Below, in pieces: positions 1 through 5,356 of a stretch of 5,356 nt of DNA; within the stretch, counting starts at the first letter, position 1; each line of letters opens with the position of its first letter. Under the pieces are notes generated by a model. That model searched no databases, was not told where the DNA came from, and worked only from the letters and a program-made list of their open reading frames with translations. Both the position numbers and the translations under genes were made by a program. Origin of the DNA: JAEUIA01 sp034440255. GTDB lineage: Bacteria > Planctomycetota > UBA1135 > GCA-002686595. Location of the stretch: assembly GCA_034440255.1 (NCBI GenBank), contig JAWXBU010000111.1, positions 1 to 5,356 of the forward strand. Reading direction: 5' to 3'.

Positions 1-46
1 CAGCCTGTCCGCCTGCCTCGCCTCAGTCTGTCCGCCTGCCTCGCCC
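1..46. repeat. Two tandem copies of a 23-bp GC-rich repeat
   Basis: Bases 1-23 and 24-46 are adjacent copies of a 23-bp unit beginning CAGCCTGTCCGCCTGCCTCG; they differ at only two positions (C/T at the fourth base and T/C at the last). A degraded third copy begins at 80 (about 80-102), after a 33-base spacer, and overlaps the 3' end of the oxidoreductase gene. An exact 11-mer, CGCCTCACTCG, also occurs at 62-72 and 89-99. The array probably continues past the left edge. The unit length is not a multiple of three, so gain or loss of copies would shift any reading frame through it. No hairpin or terminator is evident. The function is unknown; slippage-generated low-complexity intergenic sequence is the simplest reading. 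Confidence 0.65.
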
Positions 47-73
47 GCAGCCGCCCCTCGTCGCCTCACTCGC

Positions 74-2890
74 TCAAGGCAGCCTGTACGCCTCACTCGT
101 CGGTTTGACCGCTCGCGCAAAATGCAGCGGCCGGCGCAAATTCCCCGGCCGCGGCGTGAGGCGTGTCTTCGCGAGCCACTCGCGGAACACAGCCATCGAT
201 TTCTCGGTGTCGACTTCCACATCCCCATAGCGATCGCCCGGCCGAGCGCGTTCGACCGTCACAGCTTGATGCCAACAGTGCATGCCCGACACCGGATCCG
301 GCTGCACGGGGAACGTCAGGTTCTGATGTACACCGCCGTCGGTCCACCAGATGCGTTTCGAATCTCTGTCGCTCGAAGCGAACGGTTGGATGTCTTCCGT
401 GCGACGGAACCGAAAACGACCAGGCGCCAGCTCTTCCTTCACGACTTTCGCGCTCGCCCATTTGTCCGTGCCGACGTCGTCGAACAAGCGCCAACGCCCG
501 AGATGGTGACTGCACGCGACGACGCCGGGACGCATGCCTTCGGTGACCCACGCCTTGTTGACGAAGTGCCCGATGCGCGTCGAAACACGCACCAAATCCG
601 TCGTTTCGAGCCCGAGCTTCGCCGCATCCTCAGGATGGATCCACACGGGATTCGTGTTCGAGAGTTCGTACAACCACTTCGCGTTGCCTGAGCGCGTGTG
701 AATGAGCGTCGGCAAACGGAACGTGGGGATGAGCACGTACTCGCCCTTCGACACATCCATTTTGCCGCGATGGATGTGGCTCTCGATGTACGCCGGTAGC
801 GCGTATTCGGGCCAACCCCAATCGGCCATCGTCTTGCTGTAGATCTCGAGGCGTTTCGAGGGCGTAGCGAAACCCGCGCGAGGCGCACCATCGACCTGTA
901 CGCCGACCGGTTTGCCCGCCTTGACGACCGTGTTCGTCGCGTCGGTCGCTGCACCGTCGAGTTCGAGAGCAGCCAGCTTCTTCTTGTGACCTTCGTACAC
1001 GTCCGTCGACACGAGGAACGCGCCGTGGCGACGCATGTACTCGAGCGGCGACATCCCGTGCTTCTTCGCCTCTTCCGGTAGCCCCGGCACCGAGTTCTCG
1101 AAGATCCACTGGTAGTACTCGTCGACGGTGATGCGCTCACCCTTGCGATAGGGCGATTCGTAGTACTTGCGGATGCCGAGCGAGCCGTCGGGATCGATGC
1201 GCCAGCTGAGCGCGATCCAGAATTCGTCCTCTTCCCACACCTCGCCCGGATTCGTCTCGTGCGTGTACTCGATCTTCTCGCCCGCGCGTTCGGCGACGAC
1301 GCGCTGCACCGGTTGACGGAAGCTGATCCATTTCGCGGCGTGCGTTTCTTGACTCATCAAGTCGTGACGCTCGGCGCCGTGACCCATCGGCAAAACGTAG
1401 TCGGCGTATTGCGCGGTCTCGTTCCACGTCGGTGTCAACGCGGCGTGCAACTCGATCTTCGTTTCGTCGCGCAACATGTTCTCCCACAACATGCCGTCGG
1501 GATTCGTCCACACCGGGTTGTAGACGCGCGTGAAGTAGGCCGCGATCTTGCCGCGGCCGTCCGCGATCAAGTGGGGGAGCAAGTAGCTGAGCTCGTGGTG
1601 GCTGAGCGGATATTCCTGCGGGAAAAGCAGCTCACTCCACGCATTCTGCGCCGGTGGTTTCATGAACGGCGGCGGCACGAACTTCGTCTGCGAATTCAAG
1701 TTGGTCCCGCCCGGCGTCCCGATCGAGCCGACGAGCACGCACAAGAATTCGAGCGTGCGCGCAACTTGCCAACCGCCCTCGTTGCCCGACGCCGCGTTGC
1801 GCCACACGTGCGAAGCAAACGCACCTTTCGCATTGCCGATGCCGCGCGCGACTTCCACGATCGTCTCTGCGGCGACGCCGCATTCTTTCTCGGCCGCGGC
1901 TGGCGTGAACTTCGCGTAGTGCTTCTTCAGCTCGGTGATGAACGACTCGAACGTCTTGGGTGCCGTCGGCGCCATCGCGTCGAGGAAGTCGCGCCAGTTG
2001 ACCCAGTCCTCCATGAACTTGGCGTCGAACAAGCGCTCTTCGAGGATGACGTGCGCCATCGCGAGCAAGAGCATCGCTTCGGTGCCGGGCCACGGCGCCA
2101 TCCAGTAATCCGCCATCGAAGCCGTGTTCGAAAGGCGCACGTCGATGACGGCGAGCTTCGCGCCCTTCATCTTGCCGTCGATGATGCGTTGCGCGTGCGG
2201 GTTGAAGTAATGGCCGGTCTCGAGATGCGACGAGAGCAGCAGCATGAACTTCGAATGCTCGTGGTCGGGCGCGGGACGATCGGCGCCGCTCCACAGCGCA
2301 TATCCGAGGCGCGCGGCGGCGGAGCACACGTTCGTATGGCTGTTGTGGCCGTCGACGCCCCACGATTGCAGCACGCGATCCATGTAGCCGTCGTGACCCG
2401 GACGACCGACGTGGTACATGACCTCGGTCTTGCGGCCTTCGACGATCGCAGCGCGAATCTTCGCGGCGAAAACGTCGAGCACTTCGTCCCAGCTCGTGCG
2501 CTCGAACTGTCCCGCACCGCGCGGACCGACGCGCTTCATCGGATACAGAATGCGCTGCGGATCCTGGATCTGATTGAGCGTCGCCGGCCCTTTCGCGCAG
2601 TTCTTCCCGCGGCTGCCTGGGTGATGCGGATTGCCTTCGAGCTTGCGAATCTCGCGCGTCTCTTTGTCGACGTACGCGACGAGCCCGCAGGCCGCTTCGC
2701 AGTTGAAACACGTCGTCGGCACGAGCGTGTAGCGCTTCTCGACTTTGCGCGGCCACGCTTTGCCGTCGTACTCGGTCCAGTCGTCCCACTGGTCCATGGG
2801 GGGAAACGACGCCAGCGGTGTGACTTGCCAGAAATCAGGATCGTGCGAACGGCTCATGAGATTCTGGATCATAGCTTCCGAGCGAAGCAT
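74..2890 (-). CDS. Molybdopterin-dependent oxidoreductase, catalytic (alpha) subunit, CISM/DMSO-reductase superfamily
   Basis: This is a complete gene of 938 codons with a TGA stop at 74-76. It encodes a large catalytic subunit that should carry one [4Fe-4S] cluster and a bis-pyranopterin-guanine-dinucleotide Mo or W cofactor and do two-electron redox chemistry on a small substrate. Cys61, Cys64, Cys68 and Cys98 give C-x2-C-x3-C-x29-C, the N-terminal cluster motif. Lys100 in CAKG matches the conserved lysine between cluster and pterin. Cys189 in HTNVCSAAARLGYALWSG (codon 2324-2326) sits where the Mo ligand lies, as in the NapA/PsrA/formate dehydrogenase branch, which usually has Cys or Sec rather than Ser or Asp. 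No His follows it, unlike formate dehydrogenases. Residues ~745-800 (from PVWIHPEDAAKLGL to SHHLGRW) are the core of the C-terminal molydopterin-dinucleotide-binding domain. There is no twin-arginine signal and no membrane segment, so export would need a partner. Start is uncertain: Met1 (2890), Met7 (2872, GGAAG only 2 nt upstream) and Met12 (2857, MSRSHDPDFWQ) are all possible, and an in-frame stop lies just upstream of Met1. The substrate is not identifiable. Confidence 0.93.
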   Translation of the reverse strand: MLRSEAMIQNLMSRSHDPDFWQVTPLASFPPMDQWDDWTEYDGKAWPRKVEKRYTLVPTTCFNCEAACGLVAYVDKETREIRKLEGNPHHPGSRGKNCAKGPATLNQIQDPQRILYPMKRVGPRGAGQFERTSWDEVLDVFAAKIRAAIVEGRKTEVMYHVGRPGHDGYMDRVLQSWGVDGHNSHTNVCSAAARLGYALWSGADRPAPDHEHSKFMLLLSSHLETGHYFNPHAQRIIDGKMKGAKLAVIDVRLSNTASMADYWMAPWPGTEAMLLLAMAHVILEERLFDAKFMEDWVNWRDFLDAMAPTAPKTFESFITELKKHYAKFTPAAAEKECGVAAETIVEVARGIGNAKGAFASHVWRNAASGNEGGWQVARTLEFLCVLVGSIGTPGGTNLNSQTKFVPPPFMKPPAQNAWSELLFPQEYPLSHHELSYLLPHLIADGRGKIAAYFTRVYNPVWTNPDGMLWENMLRDETKIELHAALTPTWNETAQYADYVLPMGHGAERHDLMSQETHAAKWISFRQPVQRVVAERAGEKIEYTHETNPGEVWEEDEFWIALSWRIDPDGSLGIRKYYESPYRKGERITVDEYYQWIFENSVPGLPEEAKKHGMSPLEYMRRHGAFLVSTDVYEGHKKKLAALELDGAATDATNTVVKAGKPVGVQVDGAPRAGFATPSKRLEIYSKTMADWGWPEYALPAYIESHIHRGKMDVSKGEYVLIPTFRLPTLIHTRSGNAKWLYELSNTNPVWIHPEDAAKLGLETTDLVRVSTRIGHFVNKAWVTEGMRPGVVACSHHLGRWRLFDDVGTDKWASAKVVKEELAPGRFRFRRTEDIQPFASSDRDSKRIWWTDGGVHQNLTFPVQPDPVSGMHCWHQAVTVERARPGDRYGDVEVDTEKSMAVFREWLAKTRLTPRPGNLRRPLHFARAVKPTSEAYRLP

Positions 2891-2948
2891 CGAATGCGGC
2901 GCTGAAATTGAATGGGATCACCGTCCGACGCATCGATACCTTCAGCGC
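2891..2948. other. Short intergenic gap between divergent genes
   Basis: Only 58 bases separate the outermost start of the minus-strand oxidoreductase from the start of the plus-strand restriction-modification gene (91 if the oxidoreductase starts at 2857). Promoters for both genes must lie here or inside the opposing gene. A TTGAAT at 2908-2913 resembles a plus-strand -35 element, but the hexamer 17 bases on (CATCGA) is a poor -10, so no promoter is called. No purine-rich ribosome binding site precedes the ATG at 2949. A small imperfect inverted repeat, GCAT-CGA-ATGC, lies at 2887-2897 and partly covers the oxidoreductase start; it is too short to call an operator. Confidence 0.5.
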
Positions 2949-3476
2949 ATGCCCCTGTCTTGGAACGACATCCGCGATCGTGCCACCGCATTCGCCAAGG
3001 AGTGGTCGAAGGAGACCGCCGAACGCGCCGAATCGCAGACGTTCTGGAATGAGTTCTTCGCGATCTTCGGCATCAGCCGCAGGCGCGTTGCGAGCTTTGA
3101 TCGGCCGACGATCAAAGCGACGGGAACGACCGGATTCAACGACTTGTTTTGGAAGGGCATGCTCATCGCGGAGCACAAGTCGCGCGGCGCCGATCTCGAC
3201 AAAGCCTACCACCAAGCGCTCGACTACTTTCGCGGGCTGAAAGAGCGCGACTTGCCGCGTTGGGTGGTTGTCACCGATTTTGCTCGGTTCCGCCTCTACG
3301 ACCTCGACACGAATGAGAAGCACGAATTCTCACTCAGCGAGTTGCCGAAGCACATCAAGCGCTTCGGGTTCATCGCGGGATACCAAGTCCAAGCGATTCG
3401 CGAGCAAGATCCGGTCAACGTCGATGCCGCCGAACGAATGGGCGTGTTGCACGATCTGCTCAAGGCAAGCGGGTAA
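2949..3476 (+). CDS. N-terminal nuclease piece of a split MmeI-like Type IIL restriction-modification enzyme
   Basis: This 175-residue reading frame is the amino-terminal part of an MmeI-like single-chain restriction-modification protein, cut off by a TAA at 3474-3476. The nuclease core is intact: Asp65, then nine residues, then Glu75-His-Lys77 give D-x9-E-x-K, the spacing of the MmeI catalytic site. Gln89 and Tyr93 in QALDY form a QxxxY motif as in HsdR- and RecB-type nucleases. In the family this domain cuts DNA at a fixed distance from the recognition site, with cleavage depending on the fused methylase and recognition parts. I chose the ATG at 2949 because MPLSWNDIRDRATAFAKEW looks like the usual family N-terminus. 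A longer in-frame start at 2745 would only add sequence antisense to the oxidoreductase. No Shine-Dalgarno sequence is visible. The frame continues with family sequence directly after the stop, so this is one half of a broken or split gene and not an independent small gene. A lone fragment may be unstable or inactive. Confidence 0.88.
   Translation: MPLSWNDIRDRATAFAKEWSKETAERAESQTFWNEFFAIFGISRRRVASFDRPTIKATGTTGFNDLFWKGMLIAEHKSRGADLDKAYHQALDYFRGLKERDLPRWVVVTDFARFRLYDLDTNEKHEFSLSELPKHIKRFGFIAGYQVQAIREQDPVNVDAAERMGVLHDLLKASG
3474..3476 (+). other. In-frame TAA nonsense codon inside the restriction-modification gene
   Basis: The TAA is codon 176 counted from 2949. It lies between LLKASG and TGHPLELLLVRLLF, which together read as one uninterrupted family segment in the same frame. 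From memory, relatives usually have Tyr between the Gly and the Thr (or an equivalent residue), so TAC or TAT to TAA, a single-base change, would explain it. The context GGGTAAACGGG holds no homopolymer long enough to suggest slippage, and since the frame is the same on both sides, frameshifting would not bypass it. Possible explanations are a natural nonsense mutation, a base-call error or stop readthrough. Confidence 0.9.
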
Positions 3477-5356
3477 ACGGGACATCCGCTCGAGCTGCTG
3501 CTCGTTCGATTGCTGTTCTCGATGTTCGCCGACGGCACCGGCATTTTTCAGCCGGCGCAGAGTTTTCGCGAGTGGTTGGAGGCTCGCACCGCCGAGGACG
3601 GATCCGATCTCGGAGCACAGCTCGCACAGTTCTTCCAAGTCCTGAACACGCCTTCCGAGCGCCGCGCGACGACACTGGACGAGCAGCTCGCCGCGTTTCC
3701 TTACGTCAACGGCAAGCTGTTCGACGAAGCGCTTCCGATCGCGTCCTTCGATCGGACGATGCGCGAAAAAGTGCTCGACGCGTGCAAGCTCGACTGGAGC
3801 AAGATCAGCCCAGCGGTCTTCGGCGCGCTTTTCCAGTCCATCATGGACAAGGACAAGCGCCGCGACTTGGGCGCGCACTACACGAGCGAGGAGAATATCC
3901 TCAAGGTCATCGGCCCCTTGTTCCTCGACGAGATGCGCGCCGAGTTCGAGTCGATCGAGAAAAACAAGTCTGCACTCGCTGCGTTTCATTTCAAGCTGCG
4001 CCAGCTGACGATTTTCGATCCGGCCTGCGGTTGCGGTAACTTCTTAGCCATTTCGTACCGGGAGTTGCGTGAACTCGAACTCGATGTCCTGCGCGCTACC
4101 CAGACACCCGGACAGAGGATGGTGGACATCCACGACCTCATTCGTTTGGACGTCGACCAGTTCTACGGCATCGAGATCGAGGAGTTTCCGGCGCAGATCG
4201 CTCAGCTCGCGTTGTGGCTGACCGACCACCAGATGAACCAGCGCGTCAGCGCCGAGTTCGGCTTCTACTTCGCGCGCATTCCACTGCGCACGACACCCCA
4301 CATCGTGCATGGAAACGCGCTCCAAATGGCGTGGGACGACGTCGTTCCGATCGATCGCTTGACGCACATCCTCGGCAATCCGCCGTTCATCGGGAAGCAG
4401 CATCAAACGCCTCAGCAGAAGCGAGACCTCGCCGATGTCGCAGGCGAAATCTCGAATCCGAAGGTGCTCGACTACGTCGCCGCTTGGTACTTGAAGGCCG
4501 TTCCTCTTGTTCGTTCGTCGACGGTGCGCTGCGCATTCGTCTCGACGAACTCGATCACCCAGGGAGAACAAGTCGGCGTGCTCTGGAACGAACTGCTTCG
4601 CCGGGGGATTCGAATTCAGTTTGCACACCGCACGTTTCGGTGGTCGAACGAGGCGAGTGGTGTGGCTGCGGTGCACTGTGTGATCATCGGGTTCGGGTCG
4701 AAGGACCTGTCACGCAAGTTGCTGTTCGAGTACGACTCTGCTAGTGGTCCGGCGCATGTCGTCGAGGCCGCGAACATCAACCCCTACCTCGTCGATGCGG
4801 CCGATGTGTTGCTCGAGCGACGTAAGAAACCACTGTGCCAGGTGCCGCAGATGGACTTCGGGAATATGCCCAACGATGGCGGGCACCTCTTGCTCGAAGA
4901 GGATGAAAAGCAAGCCCTGCTCGCCGTCGAGCCTGAAGCCAAGCGCTGGATCCGGATGTTCTTGGGAGCCGCAGAGTTCATCAACGGGGAGAAGCGGTGG
5001 TGTCTGTGGCTCGTCGACATAGACCCAACGGAATTGCGCGAGCTTCCTGAAATCAGTCGGCGCGTTGCTTCGGTCAAGGCTCTGCGCCAAGCGAGTTCAC
5101 GAGAAGGCACGCGCAAGCTGGCTGCCTATCCGACGAGGTTCGGTGAGATCAGGCAGCCAACGACCGAGTATGTGCTCATTCCTCGTCACTCGTCCGAAGC
5201 GAGAGCCATCATCCCGATGGCTCCGATGTCGCCGCAGATCATCGCCGGCGACAGCAACCTGCTGATTCCGAAGGGTTCCCACTACCACCTTGGCGTACTT
5301 TCCTCGGCTATGCACATGGCCTGGGTCAGTGCCGTTTGCGGGCGGATCAAGAGCGA
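3477..5356 (+). CDS. Methyltransferase and target-recognition piece of the split MmeI-like enzyme (partial, runs off the right edge)
   Basis: This stretch of 626 codons has no stop and continues the frame of the upstream nuclease piece; residues are numbered from 2949. Residues ~177-320 are the helical connector, with TGHPLELLLVRLLF and a GAHYTSEENILKVI segment before the methylase. Residues 357-365, DPACGCGNF, are the SAM-binding motif I. GIEIEEFPAQIAQLALWL follows as the motif II region, and Asn477-Pro-Pro-Phe480 is the NPPF catalytic motif of gamma-class N6-adenine methyltransferases. Residues ~620-790 are the likely target recognition domain, which sets the DNA sequence bound. HMAWVSAVCGRIKS at the edge resembles a conserved segment near the C-terminus. 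MmeI is 919 residues; this reaches residue 802, so roughly 100 or more are off-window. The stretch has no native start. The first in-frame ATG is at 3522-3524, with an in-frame TTG at 3510-3512, neither with a Shine-Dalgarno-like sequence. Reinitiation at 3522 would lose about 15 connector residues but keep the whole methylase. The cognate site cannot be read from sequence. Confidence 0.88.

Noticed and set aside
1..102. CRISPR array
   Set aside because: The repeats are directly adjacent with no unique spacers, GC-rich and degenerate; this is a tandem repeat, not a CRISPR.
1632..2789. A 385-codon minus-strand open frame in a shifted frame within the oxidoreductase
   Set aside because: Its composition is dominated by Arg and Ala, it lies wholly inside the oxidoreductase on the same strand, and it shows no domain; it is a shadow frame.
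1259..2905. A 548-codon plus-strand open frame opposite the oxidoreductase gene
   Set aside because: It is fully antisense to a gene with clear cofactor-binding motifs. Its translation is rich in Arg, Ala, Val and His with no recognisable domain, as expected for a mirror frame in high-GC DNA.
2908..2936. Possible sigma-70 promoter, TTGAAT plus CATCGA with a 17-base spacer
   Set aside because: The -10 hexamer matches the consensus at too few positions to support a call.
2745..2948. N-terminal extension of the nuclease piece to an upstream ATG at 2745
   Set aside because: The added 68 residues lie mostly antisense to the oxidoreductase coding region and do not resemble the family, whereas the ATG at 2949 begins the expected N-terminal sequence.
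3330..3989. A 219-codon minus-strand open frame opposite the restriction-modification gene
   Set aside because: It is antisense to sequence that matches the MmeI-like family in the plus frame, including across the stop codon, and it has no recognisable motif.
4017..4043. Methylase motif I reads DPACGCGNF rather than DPACGSGNF
   Set aside because: A Cys at this place is, as far as I recall, common in this family, and the SAM-binding glycines are retained, so it is not taken as a sign of inactivation.

Overview
The window holds two divergently oriented genes from a high-GC bacterium (about 60% GC by eye, strong G/C third-position bias). No ribosomal or other marker fixes the taxonomy; a Gram-negative, proteobacterial or myxobacterial-type genome is a guess from gene content only.

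Left half, minus strand (74-2890): one intact gene for a large molybdopterin (complex iron-sulfur molybdoenzyme) oxidoreductase catalytic subunit. It has an N-terminal [4Fe-4S] motif, a cysteine as likely Mo ligand and a C-terminal dinucleotide-binding domain. Its substrate cannot be named from the sequence. Partner subunits, if any, would lie off the left edge. Bases 1-46, downstream of its stop, form a short tandem repeat of 23-bp units. A decayed third copy covers the last codons of the gene.

Centre (2891-2948): a 58-base gap between the two divergent starts, with no convincing promoter or ribosome binding site.

Right half, plus strand (2949 to the window edge): an MmeI-like Type IIL/IIG restriction-modification gene, i.e. 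a single polypeptide with an N-terminal PD-(D/E)xK nuclease, helical connector, gamma-class N6-adenine methyltransferase and target recognition domain. It is interrupted by one in-frame TAA at 3474-3476. The same frame is open on both sides and matches the family throughout, so this is a nonsense codon and not a frameshift. The upstream piece (175 aa) keeps the complete nuclease motif D-x9-E-x-K. The downstream piece (626 codons to the edge) keeps the SAM-binding motif DPACGCGNF and catalytic NPPF. The last ~100 or more residues are outside the window.

The two genes have no evident functional link: one is respiratory or redox metabolism, the other phage or foreign-DNA defence. The main point of interest is whether the split gene is a dead pseudogene, a sequencing error, or a defence gene that now works as separate nuclease and methylase pieces. 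I see no other undescribed system here.
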